A stretch of 36,606 nucleotides of DNA from Bradyrhizobium sp. URHD0069 (GTDB lineage Bacteria > Pseudomonadota > Alphaproteobacteria > Rhizobiales > Xanthobacteraceae): contig NZ_JNIJ01000053.1 in NCBI RefSeq assembly GCF_000701345.1, positions 1 to 36,606 on the forward strand. The letters are read 5' to 3'. Position numbers and translations under genes: made by a program. Positions 14,899 to 22,609 of this stretch are shown one piece after another. Each line of letters begins with the position of its first letter. Position 1 is the stretch's first letter. A model generated the notes under the pieces. That model saw only the letters and a program-made list of their open reading frames with translations, made no database searches and was not told the DNA's origin.

Positions 14899-17133
14899 AT
14901 GCGTTTAGCGTTCTGGCGTGCAGGTAAGGACAGGGGGCTCGTCGCGCGGGTCGTCTCAAAGCCTGCGCCAGCTACCTATAAGCCGGCGGCCGCCTCCCTG
15001 TCGGATGATCTGGATTTGCGCGCGCTTGGCCAAGCGCTCCTGCGCAAGCGGGGCTGGATCATCATTCCGACGTTGCTTGCCTTCGTCCTCTCGCTTGCCG
15101 CCGTCAATTTGGTTACGCCGCGCTACAAATCCGAAGCGCGCATCCTGATCGACGGGCGCGAGAACGTCTTTCTGCGGCCAACCGGCGAGCGCAATGAGGA
15201 GCGCGCTGCGCTCGATGCCGAGGCCGTGACCAGTCAGGTCCAGCTATTGTTGTCCCGCGATCTTGCGCGCGAGATCATTAAGAAGAACAAGCTGGCCGAG
15301 CGCCCCGAGTTCGATCTGGTACTGCAGGGTTTTTCGCCCGCGAGGTCGCTACTGGCCTTGTTCGGGATCGGCCGCGATCCATTCTCGCTGACGCCGGAAG
15401 AGCGCGTGCTGGAGGCCTATTACGACCGGTTCACCGCCTATGCGGTCGATAAATCACGCGTCATCGTCATCGAATTCCAGTCGCGCGATCCGGAGTTGGC
15501 GGCGCGCGTCGCCAACTCGATCGCCGAAGGCTACCTCGTGCTGCTGCAGGGTGCGCGGCAGGAGCAGGCCAAGTCTGCGGGCCAATGGCTGTCAGGCGAA
15601 ATCGAAAACCTGCGCAAGAAGGTTGCAGAAGCGGAATCGCGGGTCGAGGATTTTCGCTCGAAGTCGAGCCTGTTCGTCGGTACCAACAACACCACGCTCT
15701 CCAATCAGCAGATGGGCGAACTGAATACGCAATTGAACAACGCGCGAGCGCTGAAATCCGACGCGGAGTCGAAAGCGCGGATGATCCGTGAGATGCTTCA
15801 GAGCGGCAAGCCGATCGAGGCTTCCGAGGTTCTCAATTCCGAACTGACCCGAAGGCTATCCGAACAGCGCGTCACGTTGCGCGCACAGCTTGCCGAGCAG
15901 TCATCGACGCTGCTCGACGGCCATCCCCGCATCAAGGAGCTGAAGGCGCAGCTTGCGGACCTCGACCGCCAGCTTCGCGAAGAAGCGGGCAAGATTTCCC
16001 GTTCGCTGGACAATGATGCGCGCATTGCCGGCGGCAGGGTCGAGGGCCTAAGTGCAAGCCTTGAGCAATTGAAAAAGCAGGCAACCTCGACCAACGGTCA
16101 GGACGTCCAGCTTCGCGCGCTCGAGCGGGAAGCCAAGGCGCAGCGCGATCTTCTGGAATCATATCTGGCAAAATACCGTGAAGCCAACACCCGCGAGAAC
16201 ATCGAAGCCGGTCCCACGGATGGCCGGGTCATTTCCCGCGCAACCGTTTCCAACACCCCGGCATACCCGAAGAAGTTGCCGATCGTGCTGATCGCGACAC
16301 TGGCGACGTTAATGCTGAGCGCGGGCGCGATCGCAACCGGCGAATTACTGCGCATGACGGCGCCCCGCGCGACGGCAGCGTTCACATCGCGGCCGGCTCC
16401 GGGTCGTGCGCCGGCGACCGCCGCGGCCGTCACTTTCACCGACGATCCCGCTTCGGCTGCAGATCGCGCGCCGGTGTTCGAAAGTCGTCCCGAGATTCAA
16501 AGCGAACCCGCCCCGGAGATTGTGCCCGAGCTCGCCGAGATCGAACGACTCGCCGAGCATTTGCGCGGCGCAGGCGAAGCGGCTCGCAAGGTCGCGATTC
16601 TCGGCACCGCTTCGAACGAGTGCATCACGTTGACGGCGTTGACGCTGGCGCGCCTGATCGCGCGCCATGCAAGGGTCGCGGTGGTCGATCTGTCGGCGTC
16701 GTCACCGACGATATGGTCGGTATCGGTCGATTCGGCCGCGCCGGGGCTGGCGGAACTGATGCTGGGCGAAGCCTCCTTCTCGCAAGTCATCACCAAGGAC
16801 CGGCTGTCGCGGGTTCACCTGGTGAACGCCGGCCGACCGGGTTTTGACCGCGCATTGCTGCAATTGCCGCGGCTTACGCTTGCGATCGATGCGTTGCTGA
16901 GGGTCTATGACCACGTGTTGCTGGATGCAGGCTCCGCTTCCGATCTGCCCGCGGAGTTGCTGACAACACAAGCGCGCGCGGTAGTGGTGCCGGATGCCTC
17001 GATGGCCGCTGACGCCCGGGCTCTGATGTGCGATCAGCTCCGGGCGGTAGGCTTCAGTGAGGTGACGATGCTGAGCAAGCCGTGGCAGCCATCAGAGGCG
17101 GCCGAACCCGGCCCGCGCGTGGCAGCCGCCTGA
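14899..17133 (+). CDS. Wzz/ExoP-like polysaccharide copolymerase with degenerate kinase-like domain, 744 aa
   Basis: The protein controls chain length and export of exopolysaccharide from the inner membrane. A first membrane helix lies at about residues 53-71, within a Wzz domain (LRKRGWIIIP, then SEARILIDGR). A long periplasmic coiled coil covers about 220-430, with the G-rich-loop equivalent ERPEFD earlier. A second helix is at about 460-480. The cytoplasmic part, from about 560, resembles a BY-type tyrosine kinase: VAILGTASNECITLTAL stands where the P-loop should be and VAVVDLSASS stands for Walker A'. The GKS/T of Walker A is absent, and the C-terminus lacks a tyrosine cluster. ATG at 14899 is chosen for its GGGAG site; a GTG at 14884 is the alternative. 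Confidence 0.9.
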   Translation: MRLAFWRAGKDRGLVARVVSKPAPATYKPAAASLSDDLDLRALGQALLRKRGWIIIPTLLAFVLSLAAVNLVTPRYKSEARILIDGRENVFLRPTGERNEERAALDAEAVTSQVQLLLSRDLAREIIKKNKLAERPEFDLVLQGFSPARSLLALFGIGRDPFSLTPEERVLEAYYDRFTAYAVDKSRVIVIEFQSRDPELAARVANSIAEGYLVLLQGARQEQAKSAGQWLSGEIENLRKKVAEAESRVEDFRSKSSLFVGTNNTTLSNQQMGELNTQLNNARALKSDAESKARMIREMLQSGKPIEASEVLNSELTRRLSEQRVTLRAQLAEQSSTLLDGHPRIKELKAQLADLDRQLREEAGKISRSLDNDARIAGGRVEGLSASLEQLKKQATSTNGQDVQLRALEREAKAQRDLLESYLAKYREANTRENIEAGPTDGRVISRATVSNTPAYPKKLPIVLIATLATLMLSAGAIATGELLRMTAPRATAAFTSRPAPGRAPATAAAVTFTDDPASAADRAPVFESRPEIQSEPAPEIVPELAEIERLAEHLRGAGEAARKVAILGTASNECITLTALTLARLIARHARVAVVDLSASSPTIWSVSVDSAAPGLAELMLGEASFSQVITKDRLSRVHLVNAGRPGFDRALLQLPRLTLAIDALLRVYDHVLLDAGSASDLPAELLTTQARAVVVPDASMAADARALMCDQLRAVGFSEVTMLSKPWQPSEAAEPGPRVAAA

Positions 17134-17170
17134 ACGCGGTGCTCGCTTCGGTCGTCAAGGAAGTCTTCGT

Positions 17171-18364
17171 TCAGCGGTGAAGCGCGCTTCGCAGCTTTTG
17201 CGCCAGGTCAAAAAGCACCTGATGATGCTTCACCAGATGCTTGGCACGGTTGAGGCCTGACATCGCGCATGCTGCGATCTTGCCGCGCCGGCTGAGCGGG
17301 ATGAAGCAATCGAAAATCGGCTCGTCGCTCTTGCAGAACAGCCTTTTGTAGTCATCCGACCCGATCCCGAGATCGAGCGCACGATAGCCGCGCTCGGCAT
17401 AGTGATCGACGATGTTGCGCATCAGGATCAATCCGGGGCTGTATCGCGAATTGTCTGACATCGTGTAAGTATTGAACATCATCGAAAAGCGATGCCCATC
17501 GGCGATGCCGGCGAAGATCGCGATGACCTCGTCGTCGCATTCGAGGGCGTGAATATCGATAACGTGACCGCCATCCGCGAGCGGCGCCATGCAAGCACCT
17601 CGGATAAAATCCTCGATGCCGGGGTCTGCGAACACATTGGGTAGTTTCTGTTCCGCCATACGCAACGGCTTGACGGAGAAGAACCAATCGAGCAGCCGCT
17701 TGATCTCGGTATCAGTCGCAGCCAGGCCATAGCGATAGCCCGATAGTGTTTGCAGCTTGCGCTCCTTGGCCTTGAGCCGGCGACGGAACGAAGTGCCGAT
17801 CCGCGCGGTGGGCGGCTCGCCGGGCACAATCGTCATCAGCGGGCAATCGTTGGCGGAGGGTTGGCTCGGCAGCAGCGCCATCGGATTCGGCAAATCCCGC
17901 CAGCGCAGCGGCTGTTGCTTGAGCGCCAGAACGTCGACCGCGGAGTGCTCGCGTATCGCCGATATCAGCGCATCCAGATCGTCCGCGGTGGCGTCGGCGG
18001 CAAACTTCCGGTCCCAAAGCGCCATGTTGAAGGTGGCGTGCTTGCCACCCAGGAAGCGAGCGGCACGAATGCCGTATCTTCGTGTGAGTACGAGCGGCAG
18101 CAGCAACAGCGGCCGGCGTTCGGCGTCATAGGCGACGACGATGAAAGGCAGAAGACCGTCACATTGTCCGACCTGCCGTTGCCAAAGACTCAGGAAATCG
18201 AAGCGCTGATACGCCGTGGAGAATTGTTGTTGATCTTCGAGACTGCGCCAGATCGTCTCCGCCTGGCTGAGATCGCGGAGAATATCGACGCTAGCGATGC
18301 GGCTTATCCTCGACCACGGTTTCACTTCTGCCGTCCGGCTTTCGATCGCGGCAGCCATGGTCAT
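17171..18364 (-). CDS. GNAT-like acyltransferase of the BcsL/CelD type, 397 aa
   Basis: The protein resembles the COG5653 group (annotated as acetyltransferases involved in cellulose biosynthesis), with a Femx/GNAT-like C-terminal half. Landmarks are WRSLEDQQQFSTAYQRFDFLSLW at residue 40, LVLTRRYGIRAARFLGGKHATFNMAL, TSFRRRLKAKERKL near 200, and YSPGLILMRNIVDHYAERGYRALDLGIGSDDYKRLFC near 325. It is soluble and would acylate a sugar or an amino sugar using acyl-CoA; the acceptor is unknown. The stop lies 37 bases from the copolymerase stop (convergent). The start is 63 bases from the divergent deacetylase gene, so the two share a promoter region. Confidence 0.87.
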   Translation of the reverse strand: MTMAAAIESRTAEVKPWSRISRIASVDILRDLSQAETIWRSLEDQQQFSTAYQRFDFLSLWQRQVGQCDGLLPFIVVAYDAERRPLLLLPLVLTRRYGIRAARFLGGKHATFNMALWDRKFAADATADDLDALISAIREHSAVDVLALKQQPLRWRDLPNPMALLPSQPSANDCPLMTIVPGEPPTARIGTSFRRRLKAKERKLQTLSGYRYGLAATDTEIKRLLDWFFSVKPLRMAEQKLPNVFADPGIEDFIRGACMAPLADGGHVIDIHALECDDEVIAIFAGIADGHRFSMMFNTYTMSDNSRYSPGLILMRNIVDHYAERGYRALDLGIGSDDYKRLFCKSDEPIFDCFIPLSRRGKIAACAMSGLNRAKHLVKHHQVLFDLAQKLRSALHR

Positions 18365-18427
18365 TGCGAAACCTGTCCAATAGCAAATTATTTACATTTT
18401 TCGGCTTTGGCCGACCTTTACAAACAA

Positions 18428-19540
18428 ATGTCAACAAAGAGTAATGACAATGCAGCTGCGGCGGAGTGGGACTGGCCGCATCGAGGGCGAACCTTGCCAT
18501 CTGACATCAGTTTTTTGGCGAGCCTGAAGCTCGAGCTCGCCTATTTCAGCGGCCTGCCGTGGCTGAAGGGGCGGGGAGCCGGTGGCGCCGGCGTCATCTT
18601 GCGCTTTGAGCGCGTGCGCCCCTCGCGCGCTGGGCGCTTTCAGCCGCTCAAGTCACAGGAAATCACGCCGCAATTTCTCGATCGAACGATAGGGGCATTG
18701 AAGCGCTGGAAATTCGATATCGTTTCAATGGACGAGGTCTGCCAGCGGGCGGTTGCGCTGGCCGCGCCAAGGCGATTTGTGTGCCTGACCTTCGACGGCG
18801 GCTACAAGGATCTGATGACGTCGGCCTATCCGGTGTTGTCGCGACACGACGTTCCCTTCACCGTTTACGTGCCGACGGCGTTCCCGGACCGCCTTGGCGA
18901 GGCGTGGTGGCTCGCGCTGGAGGAAGTGATCGCGCGCGAGAATCGCCTCAGCCTCGTGGTGGATCGCACCGAGCGGCGTTTCGATATCAGAAGCACTTCC
19001 GAAAAATACGAGCTTTATGATTTTCTGCAGGGCTGGATGCGCTCGCTCTCGCCGCCCGATCTTTCGACGGCAATCAAGGATCTCTGCATGCGCTACTCCG
19101 TCGATCTCGCGGCAGTCTCGCGCGAAGCATCGATGGATTGGGATGATCTGGCGAAGCTCGCGGCCGATCCCAAAGCGACCATCGGAAGCGCCACCGTGAA
19201 CTATCCTGTTCTGTCGAACCTCAGGGATGCTGACGCGCAGCGCGAAGTGATGATGGGCAGGGCGGTCGCGCAAGCCGCGTTCCATCGCGATATCAAACAT
19301 TTCGCCTATCCGTTCGGCGATCGCACGGCGTTTCGCCGGCAGCATGTCACGATGGCGGCGGAGGCCGGATTCGCCAGCGCGGCGTCGGCGATATCGGGCG
19401 TCGTTCAGGCGGCGGGTCGAACCAATCTGCATGCGCTGCCGCGCATCGCCTGGGACGGTCGGCAGCGTTCGCTGCGCATCATGCGCGTGCTTCTTTCGGG
19501 CGTCCAATTTGCGCCGGTGAAGCCCACTCGCACGTCTTAG
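18428..19540 (+). CDS. Polysaccharide deacetylase (NodB-fold) homologue with lost metal ligands, 370 aa
   Basis: The fold is that of carbohydrate esterase family 4, whose members remove acetyl groups from sugars with a metal held by Asp-His-His. Recognisable parts are FVCLTFDGGYKDLMTSAYPVL (motif 1, about 117-137), FTVYVPTAF, IGSATVNYPVLSNL (motif 2, 252-265) and HFAYPFGDR. In motif 1 the canonical TFDDG reads TFDGG, so the second Asp is Gly124. In motif 2, H-T-x-x-H-P reads A-T-V-N-Y-P, so both histidines are replaced (Ala255, Tyr259). The protein is probably not a metal-dependent deacetylase. The upstream part of the open frame, from 17750, is antisense to the GNAT gene, so the ATG at 18428 is used. 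The stop overlaps the DUF2842 stop by four bases. Confidence 0.88.
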   Translation: MSTKSNDNAAAAEWDWPHRGRTLPSDISFLASLKLELAYFSGLPWLKGRGAGGAGVILRFERVRPSRAGRFQPLKSQEITPQFLDRTIGALKRWKFDIVSMDEVCQRAVALAAPRRFVCLTFDGGYKDLMTSAYPVLSRHDVPFTVYVPTAFPDRLGEAWWLALEEVIARENRLSLVVDRTERRFDIRSTSEKYELYDFLQGWMRSLSPPDLSTAIKDLCMRYSVDLAAVSREASMDWDDLAKLAADPKATIGSATVNYPVLSNLRDADAQREVMMGRAVAQAAFHRDIKHFAYPFGDRTAFRRQHVTMAAEAGFASAASAISGVVQAAGRTNLHALPRIAWDGRQRSLRIMRVLLSGVQFAPVKPTRTS

Positions 19541-19743
19541 GCGTCCGGCCGCGCCATCCAGCTGATGATCGGCATTGCCGGCAGTACCCATCCAATGCCA
19601 GCCACGACATAGAAGATGGCCTGCAACAGTCCGGAACTTGCAAGCCAGGGGGTCTGCGCCAGGGTCATTCCCATCAACGACCATACCACCACCAGCAACA
19701 ATAGCGCGATGGTTCCAAAAAACTTGCGGGTACGTATGGTCAT
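19537..19743 (-). CDS. DUF2842 small membrane protein, 68 aa
   Basis: This short protein has two membrane helices, about residues 9-29 (GTIALLLLVVVWSLMGMTLA) and 38-60, and ends WMARPDA. Its pattern, with an N-terminal RKFFGT and a central W, fits DUF2842, an alphaproteobacterial inner-membrane family of unknown function. It is divergent from the heme A synthase gene 91 bases away, and its stop overlaps the deacetylase stop by four bases in convergent orientation. Confidence 0.88.
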   Translation of the reverse strand: MTIRTRKFFGTIALLLLVVVWSLMGMTLAQTPWLASSGLLQAIFYVVAGIGWVLPAMPIISWMARPDA

Positions 19744-19834
19744 GGCGGAAATGTGCAGCTCGCTTCAGTCGGCGCTTTGCGCGCGGGAGGGGGCCGACTA
19801 TAAGGTGCGCACAAATTCAAGCAAGCCAGCCTCA

Positions 19835-20920
19835 ATGACCGCTAATCCTGCCCGACAAGAACCTGACAACCGCGCCGTCCGTTGGTGGCTGCTCTCGGTC
19901 GCCGTCCTGATCGCGATCATGGTGCTGGTCGGCGGCGCCACACGTCTCACCGAATCCGGACTTTCGATCGTCGAGTGGAAACCGGTTACCGGCACGCTGC
20001 CCCCGCTCAATCAGGAGCAATGGACGCAGGCGTTCGAGGCCTACCAGGCCATTCCGCAATATCGCGAACTCAATGCCGGCATGAATCTGGCCGAGTTCAA
20101 GACCATATTCTGGTGGGAATGGAGCCACCGGCTGCTCGGGCGCGTGATCGGCGTTGCCTACCTGCTGCCGTTCCTCTGTTTCCTGTGGCGCGGCGTGTTG
20201 GGCGCGGAGCTGCGGCGGCGACTATGGCTGATCTTCGGCCTCGGAGCGCTGCAAGGCGCGGTCGGCTGGTGGATGGTGGCGTCAGGCCTGTCGCAGCGGG
20301 TGGAAGTTTCGCAATATCGTCTCGCTACGCATTTGGTGCTGGCGTTTCTGATTTTCGCGGCCATCGTCTGGACCTTGCGCCGGCTGGCAGACCGGACGCC
20401 CTCAGCGGTATCTTCGCGGTTGAAAATTACCAGCGTGGCGCTTCTGGTGTTGACCTTCGTGCAACTCTATCTGGGTGCGCTGGTCGCGGGCCTGCGCGCG
20501 GGACGCATCTACAACACCTGGCCCGATATCGATGGCGCGCTCGTTCCATCCGCGGCGCGGCTGTTCTTTGAAACGCCGTGGTGGCGCAATCTGTTCGATA
20601 ATACGCTTACGGTGCAGTTCGAGCACCGCATGACAGCATACCTGCTGTTTGCGCTTGCGGTCCTGCACGCGCTTGACGCGGTTCGGTCGCGGGCCGGGAC
20701 AGCGGCGGTCAATGGCGCATTGTGGCTTTTGGCGGCGATCACCTTGCAAGCGACTCTCGGTATTCTCACGCTGCTGAACCATGTTCCGATCGCTCTTGCG
20801 TTGGCGCACCAGGCTGTTGCAATTGCGGTCCTGACACTGGCGATTTTTCAGGCTGAACGATTGGCCGTCCGGCAGTCGGAGCCGGAGAAACTGGTTCAGC
20901 CGCTCACCCAAAGCGGCTGA
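19835..20920 (+). CDS. ctaA: Heme A synthase (COX15/CtaA), 361 aa
   Basis: This inner-membrane enzyme oxidises the methyl group of heme O to give heme A, needed for aa3-type cytochrome oxidase. Eight membrane helices are visible. The four conserved heme-ligand histidines are at 98 (WEWSHRLLGR), 166 (ATHLVLAF), 264 (FEHRMTAY) and 325 (LAHQAVAI). The N-terminal motif VGGATRLTESGLSIVEWKPVTG is the alphaproteobacterial and mitochondrial type 2 form, and the cysteine pair of type 1 enzymes is absent. ATG at 19835 is chosen because the family N-terminus (arginine-containing, then the first helix) follows it; a longer frame from 19616 overlaps the DUF2842 gene. Confidence 0.96.
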   Translation: MTANPARQEPDNRAVRWWLLSVAVLIAIMVLVGGATRLTESGLSIVEWKPVTGTLPPLNQEQWTQAFEAYQAIPQYRELNAGMNLAEFKTIFWWEWSHRLLGRVIGVAYLLPFLCFLWRGVLGAELRRRLWLIFGLGALQGAVGWWMVASGLSQRVEVSQYRLATHLVLAFLIFAAIVWTLRRLADRTPSAVSSRLKITSVALLVLTFVQLYLGALVAGLRAGRIYNTWPDIDGALVPSAARLFFETPWWRNLFDNTLTVQFEHRMTAYLLFALAVLHALDAVRSRAGTAAVNGALWLLAAITLQATLGILTLLNHVPIALALAHQAVAIAVLTLAIFQAERLAVRQSEPEKLVQPLTQSG

Positions 20921-20937
20921 ATTGAACGATTCTAATT
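20920..20937. promoter_or_regulatory. Imperfect palindrome before the iron permease, possible iron-response site
   Basis: AATTGAACGATTCTAATT lies just after the ctaA stop, 136 bases before the permease ATG. It is an imperfect palindrome centred on CGA. It loosely resembles the iron-control element (TTTAGAA-N3-TTCTAAA) bound by Irr in rhizobia, matching the right half better than the left. Weak evidence. Confidence 0.25.
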
Positions 20938-21072
20938 TTCTTCATGTTCGTTGAAGTGTCCTGTTTGCAGGGCTTTCTCGTCTCCGTGCATCAATCTAAC
21001 GGAGTCGTGTGGAACGGCACAGCTTTACTTAAATCGCTTGCGCGATAAAACGAACCAAACACAGGTTCGATC

Positions 21073-21897
21073 ATGTCGTCTGCATTTATTCAGGCCGCCG
21101 TCATTTTGCTCCGCGAGGGGCTTGAGGCCATGCTGGTGGTCGCGGCGCTCGCCGGCTATCTGACCAAGGCCGGCGCCGGCCGTCGCATCCAGGCGCTCTA
21201 TGGCGGATCGCTCGCTGCGGTCGGCGCCAGCATCGTCGCCGCCTGGCTGTTCGCCGTCTTGAACTCGGGCGAGCACAGCGACGTCCTAGAAGGCATCATC
21301 ATTCTCGTTGCCGCAGGCCTGATGCTCTATGTCAGCGGCTGGCTGATGGTGAAGCAGGACCCGCGGGGCTGGCAGGATTATCTGGCGCACAAGGCCGACA
21401 ATGCGCTCGCGCAGGACACCGTCTGGGCTGTCGCCGCGCTCGCCTTCCTGGCGGTGTTTCGCGAAGGCGCCGAAACTGTGCTGTTCATCAATGCGCTGGC
21501 ATCGACTGAGGGCGGCTGGAGCGCCAGCCTGTTCGCGGGGTTAGGCGCCGCAACGATCGGGCTCGCCGTGCTGTTCTATTTCATCAACCTGATCGCGCAG
21601 AAGCTGCCGTTGCGACCGCTGTTCATCATTACCTCGGCATTCCTGTTTGCGATGGCGATCAAGTTCATCGGCGAAGCGGTGCAGGAATTCCAGGAACAGG
21701 CGATACTGCCGTTCACCGAGCTCAAGGGCGTGGCGTGGCTCGGCGCCCTCGGACTGAACCCGACGCTTGAGGCGTTGTCCGCGCAGCTATTGGTGATCCT
21801 GTTTGCGCTGGCGACTTATTCGGTGGTTCAGCGTAACAGCCGGCTCGCCCGCGAGGACAAGGCCGCGACGCGCACGGCGAAGCCGCAAAATCCCTAA
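21073..21897 (+). CDS. FTR1 family iron permease, 274 aa
   Basis: An inner-membrane protein with about seven helices. Both FTR1 iron-binding motifs of the R-E-x-x-E type are present: REGLE at residues 14-18 in the first helix and REGAE at 130-134 in the fourth. In EfeU and Ftr1 these carry iron across the membrane. The usual partners, an EfeO cupredoxin/peptidase and an EfeB peroxidase, are not next to it, so it may act alone or with genes elsewhere. The ATG at 21073 begins directly before the first helix. The C-terminus is Lys/Arg-rich and cytoplasmic. A hairpin with arms CCCCGG (21947-21952) and CCGGGG (21960-21965) follows the gene, without a U-tract. Confidence 0.93.
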   Translation: MSSAFIQAAVILLREGLEAMLVVAALAGYLTKAGAGRRIQALYGGSLAAVGASIVAAWLFAVLNSGEHSDVLEGIIILVAAGLMLYVSGWLMVKQDPRGWQDYLAHKADNALAQDTVWAVAALAFLAVFREGAETVLFINALASTEGGWSASLFAGLGAATIGLAVLFYFINLIAQKLPLRPLFIITSAFLFAMAIKFIGEAVQEFQEQAILPFTELKGVAWLGALGLNPTLEALSAQLLVILFALATYSVVQRNSRLAREDKAATRTAKPQNP

Positions 21898-21986
21898 AGC
21901 CTTGTGGGTTCTGATCGGAACCGGGGCACTATCTCTTTTGTTGCCACCCCGGATTACGTCCGGGGCAGGCTTTCGCCCGAAAGGCT

Positions 21987-22412
21987 CTAGCAATAGCCGT
22001 AGACGCCGCAGGCGTAGGGCAGGCGGTCCCAATAGCTGACATAGGGACCGCCGTAGTAGGGACCCTGATATTCATAGGAATGGGTCGATCCATAATAGCC
22101 GGGGAGGGTCGACGAACCCGGAAGCAGCGGCGTGCCGATCAAAGGCGGGATGAATGGGACGCCAGCGTAGTCGGGCGCGTAAAGGAGCTCGGGTGCTTCA
22201 TAGACGGAGAGGCCGGGAACGTAAGGCTGGCGATAGGCGTAGGGCGCGGCATACGTAATGGTCGTCCTGAAATTGTAATGCGGGCGAGGCAGCCCCGCCG
22301 GCAATTTGACCACGGGACGATGCCAGCCGTGACGGGCGACGGCCCGCTCGGCACTGATGGCGGTCCCGCTGGATGCCGTCGCCAACAGTATTGCAATCAT
22401 GAAGCGCAACAT
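21987..22412 (-). CDS. Tyr/Pro/Gly-rich exported protein, 141 aa
   Basis: I do not recognise a named family. The N-terminus MLRFMIAILLATASSGTAISAE is a Sec signal peptide, probably cleaved after AISA. The mature part is rich in Tyr, Pro and Gly, with little predicted secondary structure, and ends with a Cys pair, PYACGVYGYC, that could form a disulphide. An earlier ATG at 22436 adds MNHHLEQP; the internal ATG at 22412 gives a normal signal peptide and is preferred. Similar low-complexity exported proteins are common in Bradyrhizobium. It would lie in the periplasm or outside the cell. Role unknown. Confidence 0.7.
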   Translation of the reverse strand: MLRFMIAILLATASSGTAISAERAVARHGWHRPVVKLPAGLPRPHYNFRTTITYAAPYAYRQPYVPGLSVYEAPELLYAPDYAGVPFIPPLIGTPLLPGSSTLPGYYGSTHSYEYQGPYYGGPYVSYWDRLPYACGVYGYC

Positions 22413-22553
22413 CGGCTGCTCCAAATGATGGTTCACCCTGACCTCAGACAGGTCAGCATATCGCAGCTGATGCGGCCCGGCAGCCTGCGGCCGTGACCAT
22501 CTTCAAATATGGCTAAGCCGTTAACTAACGAGCCGCCTCATTCTTTGGTCATT

Positions 22554-22584
22554 GCAATCCAGGCCTTGCGGTGGCCTGGATTGC
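22554..22584. repeat. 12-base perfect inverted repeat, possible terminator or REP
   Basis: GCAATCCAGGCC (22554-22565) and GGCCTGGATTGC (22573-22584) pair perfectly around a 7-base loop. It lies 25 bases beyond the metY stop on the minus strand and is followed by CGCAATGACGG, a phrase typical of intergenic repeats in this group. It could terminate metY transcription. Confidence 0.6.
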
Positions 22585-22609
22585 TTCGTTTCGCCCGCAA
22601 TGACGGGTG

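Noticed and set aside
17750..18427. Long N-terminal extension of the deacetylase frame
   Set aside because: It is antisense to the GNAT-like gene and has no CE4 sequence; the ATG at 18428 gives a normal protein.
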